Assembly: GCA_037693485.1 (NCBI GenBank)
Contig: CM075348.1
Coordinates: 3,968,001 to 4,032,000, forward strand
DNA from: Kitagawia praeruptora
Lineage: Eukaryota > Streptophyta > Magnoliopsida > Apiales > Apiaceae
Length of the DNA stretch: 64,000 bases
Reading direction: 5' to 3'
Position numbers and translations under genes: made by a program
Shown here: one piece after another, positions 10,784 to 21,775 of the stretch
Numbering within the stretch: position 1 is the first letter of the stretch
Layout of the letters: every line of letters starts with the position of its first letter
Notes under the pieces: generated by a model
The model's database searches: none
What the model saw: the letters and a program-made list of their open reading frames with translations, nothing else
What the model was told of the DNA's origin: nothing

Positions 10784-13700
10784 ATGGATGAAGAAAATGG
10801 TAACTCTGAGCCAGGTCCTAGTGCTGAATCGTCCAGGAAAAGGAGTAGAGGTCCAACCTTGTGCATGAAATTTAAAAAAAGGATTGCAAAACAGGATTTG
10901 GAGTGTAGCATTTCTTTTAACGAGTTTGGTCGCCCAACTGGACATATGCTTAAAGATTTCAGGAATTATTTGGGATCGGTGGTTCGATTCCAAGTTGATA
11001 TTAATATTGAAAGTTGGGATCGAGTTAACCAAGGGTTAAAAGAAGCAATCTGGGATGATGTTAAGGTATGCATTGCAATGAACTTTTACCTGATATAGCA
11101 GTAAAAATATATAGTAAACATAGTTGAGGCAACGTTTTGACCTGCTGCTGGAGGTAGCTGAGATGCCAGAGAATGGTTAGGTTTTAAGTACTTGCATGTA
11201 GGCTCCTTAAACATTTAATTTAGTCTAAGGTCACGCTATCATTGCGATGGTTTTATGAGCACTCATTTTAAAATGCAGAATGAATATTATTTGGATTTTG
11301 TCAAAACACTTTTTAATATTGTGAAATCTGTGTTATTTAGTTGTAAGCTTTCAAAGTATTGTGGAATTTTAAACTAATAATATTCAAGATAATGAGTTAG
11401 AGCTAGGGAAACATTGGATCAAGTGCTTTCAAAAGTGAGCTTATAACATGATCCCATACAATCACTAAGTATAATAATGACATTCATGATAATAATCTAT
11501 TACAGCAATGACAGAAATATCAAATCATTAAGCTCCAATAGGTTGCATTTGTAAAATGTTAAGTCACTCACCAAAAGTTACTTGATCAGCAGGGCATGTG
11601 AAGTTTTGTCGGGCTTTAAGACAACGTACTAGCTCACAAGGTAGAGAAAAAACGTGGAGAATAAATAGAAACAGAAGTTTTATTATGTTCGAAGTGAAGT
11701 AAGGTAGTACTGAGACTGAGAAATATGAATGTATAAATAGAGTTAGGTTTCGAGCTCTGTAAAACAGGGGATGTCATTATTTGTTTTTTTTTAAAGATAT
11801 TGTAATAATGAAAATATAGATATAGTTCTTGACTTTGTATTGGTCTGAAAACGAAGAGTTGAAAGAAGGGGAAGGCAGGGACAAATGTATATGCTAATTC
11901 ATACACACTTGATCAAAATATAACTGCTTTAGAGTAGTTGCAACAAAATTTAAGCCACGTTCTATATTCTACCAATGTTCTACGTGTAATTCTACTATTT
12001 ATAGAGACTGTTGGTATTTGCTAGTACTACCAATGTTCTACGTGTAATTCTAGAATTGAATTATGCATCGTTTGTTGTGTGCTATTAAAAGATTGGTGAT
12101 TGAATTATTTTTCAGAATCGTTGGAAACTTCCTGATTCACAAAAAAAACACGTGTTAGAAAAGGCAGGAAATCAGTGGAGGGATTTTAAGGGTAAGTTGA
12201 CAAAGAACTTTCTTCGCAAAGGAAAGGATCCTACTGAACGTTATCCTTACCTCAGCCAGGAGCAGTGGGAAATATTCGTAAAGAGACGTGAAACTGATGA
12301 GTTTCAGGTACATATAAAAAACTCTTCTTCATGGCATCAATATATAGTACACTGACAAGATACTCTCGTACAACAAATTTTTACTAGCCTGCTCTACATT
12401 TGTAAATCATGATCAGGATTACTTTCTCACTTTATTATTGATAAAAGTAGCTCTAAGGATATAATACCCACAAGAATCAACTTGAGTAGAGTTTAACAGT
12501 AATCCAATTTCTAAAAAGGAGATACTGAATTTTTATGCATAATTAATAAATTAATAATTAATTATGTTTCCTTCTTGTCAACAGGCAATAAGTCTCAAAG
12601 CGCAAGAAAGTCAGAAACATAATGACCAAGTACATTTTCTAGGGCCTAGTGGATATGAAGGAAAGAAAGCCATCTGGACTGTTGATGACCCCCTCACTGC
12701 ATTGGAATCTTGTGAATCGGTTGATCCATCACTTTTATCGTGTGATCGTACCGGACGTAGTTTTGATTATATTAGAGCACGAGCAAAAAAAAAGGAGGGC
12801 GGAGGTTATTATTTCCCAAATGAACAGACTAAAAAAGTGATTGTGAAAATGGTAAAATCCATGATTTTTCATCTTTTAAATTCCATTGTCTTTAACATAT
12901 TATTGGTCTTGTTTTCTGATATTTGTTTCTTTGCATACATTAATCTGCACTAAATTTTTGTTTCACTGAATTTTTACTTGGCCAGATGTTGCTTGTTCAT
13001 CCTTGTTTTTTACATGTTTTCTGATATTTGTGCATTTTGTAAGGCTGTTTATATTTGGCTTTTTTTATCGCTATCTAATTAATGAACATTCTGAACAGGG
13101 AGAGTTGCAATCGCAAGTTGTAGATGGTGTGTGGACTCCAGAAGGTCAGGATGACATATTGTCGCGTGCACTGGGTCGTAAGGAGCATGGAGGGCGTGTT
13201 AGAGGGGTTGGGGGGGAGTTAAAGTTAAAGAAGCATTTGCATCAGGTAGCAAACATAGTGGGATGATATCGGCTGATCAGTTGGCTACAATCACGCAAGA
13301 AATTACCAAAAAAGTTCAGAAAGAGTGCGAGGACAGGATGAACCAAATGATGAATTTGAAACTGGAAGGCATCTTCAGTCACTTGAAGCAGATAGGTGTG
13401 TCATTTCCAGATGGTAATTTTGTGAAAGATAATGCTACCCCGCAAACTGTTCGGAGCAGTTGCCAGTCTGTGGATCGACAAGATCCTTTGTCGAATCTCA
13501 AGGTACTGTTATGCAAGTATCTGTTTTACATGCATTCAGTTAATTTCGTTTGCATCAAGTATCTGTCTCTCTGTTACTGCCTTACTGGAAACAATTTGTC
13601 TTACTGTTTCAACTTGCGAAAACTATTACGGTCTTACTTTATTCACTTGTTGCTTCTTATTGATTAGGAATTAGGATTATAATCTGGGTAGCTATGACTT

Positions 13701-15640
13701 CTCCCTTAGTGTTCTTGGTTTTTGGCAAAGAACGTAACCTTACTCTTTTCTTTGTTGATCCATATTATGCTTAGATATATGTATAAACAGTACATATATA
13801 AGTAGCTGCAACTGAGTTCTTGAGTAGCTATATGTTTTTTGATTGAAACAACAGACATTTGGATAACAGAACTACAATTGAGTAGCTATATGTACTTAGG
13901 TGAACTTAAATACAAAATGTGCATTGGTGGCCAGGAAAAAGTGAGTGTTTATTGACAGAGCTATTAGATTTCAACATTGGAATGAAAAAGTGAGGAATGA
14001 ATCACTTTACTTCTCTGTGATTGACAAGGCATATAAAGACATTTATATACACGTACACACGTGCACATATGTAGATGTCATGGTGTTGAAATAAATCCAA
14101 ATTCTCTTGAAATAATTGAGCATGTCATTTAGACCAATTGTTTTATTTTAAAGGTACTGTTATACAAGTATCTGTTTTACATGCATTCAGTTAATTTTGT
14201 TCAAATGAATTCTAACTTAATGCAGGGTCCGACCCCATGTCATCTTTGGGTGGTAGATCAGGATAAAGGAAGAGTTGTCGTGGCAAGGGGGACTGTTTTC
14301 CCGGCAAATAATCAGAGTGATAATATGGTTCATAATAATCCGATTCTTTCTCATAATATAAGAGTATCAATTGATGATGTTGGACCTGAATATCAGCTTA
14401 CTCGACTTCCGGTGCCATGTGACGAACTTGAAACGGTAGGAAGTGCAGCTGGTAGTTTTGTCCAATGGCCAAAGGAGCTTGTGACATTGGGACAGGTATA
14501 TTTAAGTGTCAGTTGAAGTGAAGTTGTTTTTTCATATATTTGCAATATATCATGTGGCTAGTCGTGTTTGATCAGGATCCCCCCTTGGAGAGCACTCCAG
14601 AAAAGGGTACTAAGATGCCTCAAATAGTTGAAAGCAAAAATTCGGCGGCTCCCGTCAATAAAACACCACCACTGGCAAGGGATGGTGATGATAAACATTT
14701 ATCTGAGCATTGCCGATCTTTACGTTTCTTGGTTAATAAGAGGACCTCTGCTAAAAAAGATGTGTTATTCAAGTTAGCAGAAAGTGGACAGCAAACCATA
14801 TATGTATCCCCTGTTGATATTGATGAATTTTTAACAATGAGTTGTTTAAACATGCCTGTTGTGGAAATTTTTATCAAGTAAGACAAGTCTTTTTTGCTCA
14901 ATTAACTTTAAAATCATTTAAGTACATATACACGTGTTTATTGTGACAAGTTACTTTTGTAGGTATCTTGGGACACTATGCAGTGAGTTGAAAGAAGAAA
15001 GATTTGCATTCATGTTGCCATCCAGATTGGCAATACCGAATAAGGGTGACTATGTACGTAGCCAGGAAGCATGTGATTACATCACAACAACTTTGGTTGC
15101 CAATAAAGAGAGGCATTTCATTCTAGCACCTTACGTCCAAGAGTAAGAATGAATTAAAATTAAATTGTACATACTATATACATGTGCATATTTTAATGTA
15201 TGTATGTGTGTATTATCGTAGCAACCACTGGATATTGCTGCTTTTTAGTCTCAAAGAAAGTGTTATTTATATATTTGATTCGTTGAAAAGAGAAAGGAAT
15301 ATACGCTTGAAGACACCTGTGCAGAAGTAAGTTAAATAATACTTTACATTTAACGTAGTCCACCTTTGTATTGAGATCTGATTGTGCGTATACTTATTTC
15401 ACTGTACAGTGCATTTAAATTATACACAATAGAAGGTGGACTGAGGAATAATAGAAAAGAATTTCTCATTTTTCACAACGAGGTTCAGGTATAACCTACT
15501 TGAACTATACATTTAAATTCGTCCATTGATTTATTGTTTGTACTTAATAAAAATTGTTGGCTTCTTCGTAGTGTCCTCAACAACATGGAGGAACGGAGTG
15601 TGGTTTTTTTGTCATGAAGTACATGCATGACATAATCATG
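10784..15640 (+). pseudogene. Second CACTA gene: Transposase_24-like protein with Ulp1/C48 protease-like C-terminus
   Basis: Exons with canonical GT-AG borders and consistent phases: 10784-11065, 12116-12307, 12585-12851, 13099-13502, 14226-14495, 14576-14877, 14963-15142, 15222-15326, 15410-15488 and 15572 to about 15640. Exons 1-4 encode a basic, Transposase_24-like region (the TNPA-type partner that binds subterminal repeats). Exons 6-10 encode a Ulp1-type cysteine protease fold with His in NHWILLL, Asp in IFDSL, a QQHGGTEC segment and the catalytic Cys in TECGFFVMKY. Such C48-like domains are known in plant CACTA and MULE elements; their substrate is unknown. Two lesions are visible. A run of seven G at 13210-13216 is one base short of the frame needed downstream, and the last exon breaks off into an antisense gypsy fragment. 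The G-run could be a sequencing error; the truncation is not. Confidence 0.85.
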
Positions 15641-15799
15641 CATAAAATCCATGGAAACTTCCTCCCGAACAACTTCAGGAATAGGAAGTGGTTGGAGTAG
15701 TCCTGGATAGGCACTTGCATCATACTTGCATTTTTGACAAACTGTACAATGTTTGATGAAAGCCACAACCGATTCCTTCATTCTTGGCCAATAAAACAA
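15641..15799 (-). pseudogene. Ty3/gypsy integrase zinc-finger fragment
   Basis: On the minus strand the frame reads FYWPRMKESV, then HCTVCQKCK and PLPIPEVVREEVSMDF. This is the H2C2 zinc-binding N-terminus of a gypsy integrase leading into the catalytic core, where the next residues should be IEGLP-like. Homology stops exactly where the CACTA protease exon ends (near 15640), with shared atgcat at the joint. Only about 50 residues remain. Confidence 0.85.
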
Positions 15800-16730
15800 G
15801 GTTTGAGGCCTCTTGATTGAGTGAGACTATAAAATGCATGGCCGTGCTCAAATATTGATTTGTTTTAATAGTCTACTCATGGATCAAGTAAACCTGGATT
15901 AAATGTTGAAGAGGATGACGAAACACATGCCTCAAGTTTAATCTATAATATTTGGTTAAAGGGATTATATTACACGGAAACATTATATCACGAAAGGTTT
16001 AATTGGATCACCAATTATTATTATTACTTGGGTAGCAATGATGTATTACTAGATGCCACTCATTGTTTATAATTTTATTATTGGATATTAAAATTATTGC
16101 CAACGTAATAATAACCTAAAAGGTTACACAATAAGAACGTTTAAAACAGAGACTTATTTAAATTACGAATTTAAATATATATATATATATTATTATTTCG
16201 AATTATATAATTTATTAAGTAGGACTTGATTAATTATAATATAATTGATTAAGTAGGACTTGATTAATTATAATATAATTCGAATTAATAATAAAACCAA
16301 AAATCAGATTGGGTTTAAGGAAGCCCAAAACAGATTTAGGTTTTAAGCCCAAACTCTTTTTCTATAAATACATAAGATGTATTGTTTTTAGGGTTAAGCT
16401 TTTGCCAAAATCGTTTTAGCAAAAAACCCTAGCAGCTAGAGAGAGAGAGAGAGAGATAGAGGGCAGATTACTGCTAGTACCAACTCCGGAGATTGTGGAG
16501 ATAATCGTGCGTTCGTGTGGACTAATTAGCGAAGCAGATCTCAAGAAGAGGATTGTGTGGTGATCGTTCTTGGACCTCCATCTATCAACCGAATCGGAAA
16601 GCTTTTAAAAGGTACAGATTCTGTTCTCCATAATCTGTCTATAATTATACATGGATCCTGGTTTGGGTTCCGAATTTTGTTATATTTTTCGTTTTTACGC
16701 TTCGTTTTATGCATCAGAACCCAACATTCA
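15800..16730. repeat. LTR-like sequence (probable solo or truncated LTR)
   Basis: A TATA-like box (tctataaatacata, about 16361) is followed by a GA-rich leader (gagagaga tract at 16439-16457). The sequence closes with tgcatcagaacccaaca near 16729, which looks like an LTR 3' end, but I cannot find the matching start or a target duplication. A 34-bp tandem duplication lies at 16214-16281. Confidence 0.4.
16214..16281. repeat. 34-bp tandem duplication
   Basis: Copies at 16214-16247 and 16248-16281 are identical except for the last base. Non-coding. Confidence 0.9.
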
Positions 16731-17451
16731 CTACTCGAAGATCATTATTTAAAGCTCTCATGGTCGATTTGGTAAGTGGCTAAGCTTGAATGTGAATGTA
16801 ATCTCGAATTACTTGGGATTAATTTTAATTTGGGGGTTTTTTAAACTTAAAACCCTAATTTTATTTGTGTTAATTGCTCTCTTGTTTGGGTAATATGCTT
16901 GTTTGGGTAATTGCTCTCTTATTTATATTAATTTAAATTTAATTGTTTAAATTTGTATTCTGGATTTTATTTGCGTTTTGTGTTTTGTATTGCTTTGATA
17001 CCGAGTTTGGTTTTGTACATGGAATTGCCTGGGAATTGTTTTGAACATTTACCTGATAATTCAGCATCGTGGACCTCAACTGGGAATGTTGACAACTTTG
17101 TATGTTCTTGTAACTTAATTTGTACTATTAGATCTTTTTGGGAAAGCTTTTGGAAAGGATGATATTACATCTCATTAGCCCAATAATTTTTTGATGGCTA
17201 TTCTACTCTTTTTGTGAGCTGATTTTTTTGTTGTGCGTAAAATTACACGCCAGGTAGTAGCAACTTCTAAGAACGATGGGTTTTCTCTTAGTTCAGGAGA
17301 TTTTCCCGACTCTTGGGTCTGATAAAGATCATTCTGGAAAGAATTTCGATTCACAAGGTAATTTTACTCAAGTTTATGTGTAGTCAGTTGTCTGGTCATT
17401 ATACAGTGTTATGTTGCTTATCTTGCCTCTTTACTGGTATAATTATCTTGA
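16731..17451. other. Non-coding or intron-like sequence upstream of the kinase exons
   Basis: T-rich, intron-like. A short exon-like segment (about 17290-17360, ending cacaag before gtaatt) may be an upstream exon of the kinase pseudogene, but I cannot match it to the family with certainty. Confidence 0.35.
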
Positions 17452-18577
17452 ATCGGTCGTGGCCAAATAAACTTCCATTGGACCCTCTTGATGTAAATGA
17501 GCAAAGTCCCATCAAAAGTGAAAGTGATCACTTAGCAAAGTCCCATCAAAAGTGAAAGTGATCACTTGACAATACCTAGCGATGGAACTGATGTCTGGGA
17601 AATCGATCCCCAACAATTGAAATTTGAGTGCAAAGTTGCTTCTGGGTCATATGGTGATCTGTATGCATCATATTCATTGCCTATTCTCTTATTTCCTATA
17701 TTATTTTCTGATCACCATCAATTTGAATTACTCAGATATAAAGGTACATACCGTAGTCAAGAAGTGGCTATCAAAATCCTTAAGGTTGAACGTGTAAATG
17801 CTGAGATGCAGCGAGAGTTTGCCCAAGAAGTGTATATAATGAGGTCTGTAAACATCTTTCTCCAACTATAAGTTGCGTATATATTTATTAAGGACATGGA
17901 GAAAGAGGTTGAAACTCATCCAAGCTAAAATTATTGCTGGTTTACTTAGCATCATAATTTGTTTCTCGCTAACTAGCAACGGCATGTGACCAATCTTAGG
18001 AACCTATGTAGACCTGAAAATTAAGTCAAAGATATGGTGCTATACATATTGTCTTGAGAGTATTTTTCACTACAAAGTACAAAGTCTTAATTTTATTATT
18101 GTTAATTACATGTTATCTTGAGATTTTTATTACAAGGAAATGCACTATATTTTTGTTTGTAAAATGCACATGGTTGACTAGAAAAAGTGGAGAAAGCAGC
18201 ACATTGATATGGTATATATATACCACGTAGTAGACAACTATCAAGGATTCAAGGTTCATCGTGCATGAGTTGTCATAATCATACTATACTAATTATAAGC
18301 AATTTAATTTTAGGAATATGTTATCAAGTTAAAATATGTGATCTACTGCATGAGTAGAATTGGTCCATAAAAGAGAATATGCACAAGCTTGTAAAACTGC
18401 TATAATCATACAAAAAGGAGTCATGATATTATGATCTCGTATCAGAATGAAGCATTTTGTTTATAGATTGATCTAATTGAATGCTGCTGGTCAACGATTA
18501 CAGGAAAGTTCGACACAAGAATGTGGTGCAGTTCATAGGTGCATGTACCAAACCTTCGAGTTTATGCATTGTAACAG
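17452..18577 (+). pseudogene. STY46/STY8-type Raf-like protein kinase, truncated pseudogene
   Basis: Three exons (about 17452-17660, 17736-17843 and 18504-18577) encode the linker and start of the kinase domain. Landmarks are GTDVWEIDPQQLKFECKVAS, the glycine loop SGSYGDLYKG, the ATP-lysine motif VAIKILK, the helix C region QREFAQEVYIMR, and RKVRHKNVVQFIGACTKP. Splice sites between them are intact. In plants these ACT-domain serine/threonine kinases phosphorylate chloroplast preproteins in the cytosol. The HRD and DFG segments and everything after IGACTKP are absent, as is the ACT domain. A 34-bp perfect tandem duplication (17500-17533 and 17534-17567) shifts the frame just before the kinase domain. 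It cannot make an active kinase. A CACTA terminus lies about 1.5 kb downstream, so capture by an element is possible. Confidence 0.85.
17500..17567. repeat. 34-bp frame-shifting tandem duplication in the kinase exon
   Basis: Two perfect head-to-tail copies. Removing one keeps the serine-rich linker in frame with the kinase domain, so the duplication is the inactivating change in this exon. Confidence 0.95.
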
Positions 18578-19800
18578 GTAGATTGTATAGCGAATAGCAA
18601 GTTTATTGATTTTACTTAAGTCGTAGGTTCAGTTCTGATAATTAGTCCTTGTATCCTTGCGGATATGCAAGTTTATTGATTTTACTTAAGTCCTAGGTTC
18701 AGTTCTGATAATTAATGTATGATGTATCTGCTTCTAAATTCTAATGCAAATGAGTGCCGTCAATTCCAGTCAGGTGAGCATTAAACATGTTTAATATAGT
18801 TTTATGTACTGTGGCGTGCAATAAATAACTAATTAAGATCTGTTGGTATTGTGTCTTGTAAGTGATTCCAGAATGTGGTCATAGAGTAGTGCGCTTGCTT
18901 TCTGGACACTTGCTTTCTGGAAAAGTCAACTGTTTATTAGCATAAAGAGCTGCAAATAGATTTTTTGCAATACATGCGAAGCTTTTGCCAATAACTTTAT
19001 AATCCTATGCAGGGGCTCTCAAGTAGAAAGGTTGGAGCAACAAGCATAAATTCAAAGAGTTCAAGATACCATGTAGTGTTTACGTGCATCGTTGAGTCCT
19101 GGTGCAAGGTAATACAAATACTAATTTCTTTTTGGTAAAATGGAAATTACATACGACTCAAATTATGCTATAGCATAGACTCAAATTTGAATCTCAAATT
19201 GGTTCTCATAACATGCAAGTTTTCTCTCTACTTGCTATGCTCTTGTTCTTGTCACACAACTGCAATTAATTACAGACAAGATATGGAAGAATCAGTATTT
19301 ATATGCATGTATAGTTTAATTGCAGACAAGAGAGCTAGAGGCCCTAATAAGGCGACTGAAGAATCCATCTAAGGTAAATTATCCTTGTCTAATCTCTATT
19401 TATGTTGCCTCCTATTACTGTGAATACCACAACTCTTCGAGTGGATTACCTACACGAAATGATGTTTTCATTGTTTACAATCCAGGGGGACAAAATAGAC
19501 TATTCAATAAAGATACAAGAATTGCAAAAGCAACTTTCCATGGACAGGGAAGAAGCTGAGATAGCAACTATGTTTGGGATGAATTAATGTAGTTTGTAAA
19601 TGATGGTTTGGAAATATGTATAGTAGTTGGTTTTGATTTATGTAGTTTGTTTGGATTGGTGGATGATGTAGTTGGAATCTTAGTAAATTAATGAATGTTT
19701 GGTTTTGTGACATTGGTTTGGTTCTTTAGTTTTGATATGGTAATTTAGTTTTTGGATGAATGTTTGGTTTTTGGGCATTTCATTGAAACATGGGATTCAT
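18578..19800. other. Intron-like sequence with unassigned coiled-coil exon fragments
   Basis: A direct repeat of about 48 bp occurs at about 18599-18647 and 18667-18715. Near 19325-19375 and 19485-19590 the plus strand has exon-like segments coding for charged heptad-like peptides (TRELEALIRRLKN; KIQELQKQLSMDREEAEI). The second is preceded by an acceptor-like cag. They resemble coiled coils, but I do not recognise the gene. Confidence 0.35.
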
Positions 19801-19819
19801 GAATTACAAAAAGAAAATT

Positions 19820-20071
19820 GACATCACTTTACAAACAAAAGAACTGATGTCATAAGCAAACAGACATATCAGTCACTTAGTAAAGAATTGATGTTAAAGT
19901 ATATAATAGACATAACAAGTTAATAGAAACCGATGTCTTAAAGGCTTATAGACATCGGCTAAAAAGCGATGTCTAAGGCCCCTACATTTTACATCGCATG
20001 CAAAGATATCGCTTGCATTTTCAAAAGACATCAGCTAATAAGCGATGTCTAAGACAATTTTTTTAGTAGTG
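19820..20071. mobile_element. Terminus of a second CACTA-type family
   Basis: The sequence ends ttttttagtagtg at 20071, which on the minus strand begins CACTACTAAAAAAA. Upstream, the motif gacatcg or agcgatgtct repeats at least eight times in both orientations (about 19820-20055), the usual subterminal array. The motif differs from the array at 3904-4300. I did not find the opposite terminus inside the window with confidence. The kinase pseudogene and the unassigned exons lie just inside this end. Confidence 0.75.
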
Positions 20072-21775
20072 TATTGACTAGTACTCGTAACTAGTGTTTT
20101 GTCCCAAATTGTTATTTCTATTTTTTTAAAATTATCTCTCGACGATCCATACGTAGGTATTTTGGGCCATTTTTTTCAAAATCAGTATTTTGGACAAAAA
20201 CTTGTGAAAAATAGGCATTTTGGTAATTCCTTCTGCAACGCACGACTCCTTTTTTAATATCTTTAATTACATTATATATATTTTAATTTTATAAGTTATT
20301 AATTTACATAACAAATTTTTATTAAAAATTGATATATATAAGTTTTACACGCTCGATTTAATATTTGTACTCTATCTTGAATTCTTGAAATTTAATTTGG
20401 ACGATTACGGCCCACGTGAAATTAACAAAATAATCTTTAATTTGGTGATGGTTTAATAAATTTTTTCTAATTAAATCTACGTAGAAGGAAAAAAGAAAAA
20501 AATTGATGATTTTTTACGCTGAAAATTTTATTTGATTTATGAATTCTACTTATAATTCGTTTTGATTATCAAAATACCATTATAATTATTTGAGGATGGT
20601 TCTACTAACAACCAAATACAATTTTAATAATAAGTGTAAGAGGGATTTTGTCCAAAACTTTGATAATCGGTAGTCTGGGCCTCTATACGACAAATATCTT
20701 AAAATAAATAGATGAAAACCGTTGGATCTAGCATAAAAATATTTAAATTTTAATATGTTATAAACTAAAAAGTGTATTTATATTGTAATACGAAAATATA
20801 TATGTCAATGATTTAAATCATATATAATTAGGTTTTCTACATTAAATAGCATTATCAATGTAGGATTTCTACGTTAAATAGGATTAATGTAAAAACTCGT
20901 AATCATATTTTCTCTTGAGATTCTTAGTTTTTCCATTTGAATAATAATTATTATAACATTACTAAATTAAAAATAATTTTATAAGTTTCGCGTGGATTGT
21001 AAAATCACCCAAATCTAATTTCTAGATCTCAAGATAAAGCCCAAGGAGTAGTAGATATGTTTTTTTTAAATACTAATAATAAATAAATAAAATATAATTC
21101 TAATTTAACCTTTTTTAATTATATCCTTTTCAGATGATAATTTTCTTTTAAAAACTCAATTTTAATACAACCCTTTCTAATTAAAAATAATTTTATGAGT
21201 TTCGCGTGAATTGTAAAATCACCCAAATCTAATTTCTAGATCTCAAGATAAAGCCCAAGGAGTAGGAGATATGATTTTTTTTAAATACTAATAAAAAATA
21301 AATAAAATATAATTCTAATTTAACATTTTTTTTAATTAAATCCTTTTCAGATTATAATTTTCTTTTAAAAATTCAATTTTAATACAACCCTTTCTAATTA
21401 TATCCTTTTTAGAATATAATTTTTCTTTTTAAAATTCACTTCAAATGCAACATTTTCTAATTATATCCTTTTTAGATTATAATTTTCTTTTTAATGCGAT
21501 CTAATCTTCATTCCTTTTTAGATTATAATTTTCTTTTTAATGTGATCTAATCTTGATCGTCTATTTTTAATCCAACGGATCATATGATTTTGATAGTACA
21601 GTGACGACGACCAAAAATTTGGATAAGATCTCCCTTATGCTTATTATATATAAGGTTTTAATTAATCTATTATCAATTTCAATTTTTACTCAAATCAACT
21701 AAACAAAACCTTTTCTATTTCATCTAAAATACAATATCTTTTATATTTCATCTAACTGAAATTTCTCCTTATGAA
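20072..21775. repeat. AT-rich repeat region, no genes
   Basis: Contains a tandem pair with a period of about 214 bp (conserved core tttcgcgtg...aagcccaaggagta at about 20985-21060 and 21199-21275). Further decayed modules ending attataattttcttttt are repeated at 21350-21540. No ORFs. Confidence 0.7.

Larger units (their letters stand above)
3904..15640 (+). mobile_element. CACTA (En/Spm) DNA transposon, degraded, right end missing
   Basis: The element opens with the diagnostic CACTA terminus (CACTAGTACAG at 3904), followed by about 400 bp of subterminal repeats. A TNP2-type transposase ORF (6447-9707) and a second multi-exon gene (10784 to about 15640) follow in the same orientation, the classic two-gene CACTA layout. 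No matching right terminus (a reverse-complement CACTAGTACAG preceded by the same gcgtcg repeats) is visible. The second gene instead runs into an antisense gypsy integrase fragment near 15640. A captured VAC14-like exon lies at 6235-6319 and a LINE scrap at 9900-10050. The intact transposase ORF suggests relatively recent activity; the missing end means this copy cannot move by itself. Confidence 0.85.

Noticed and set aside
16729..16735. cactact as the left end of the CACTA family ending at 20071
   Set aside because: The match stops after seven bases and no gacatcg repeats follow.
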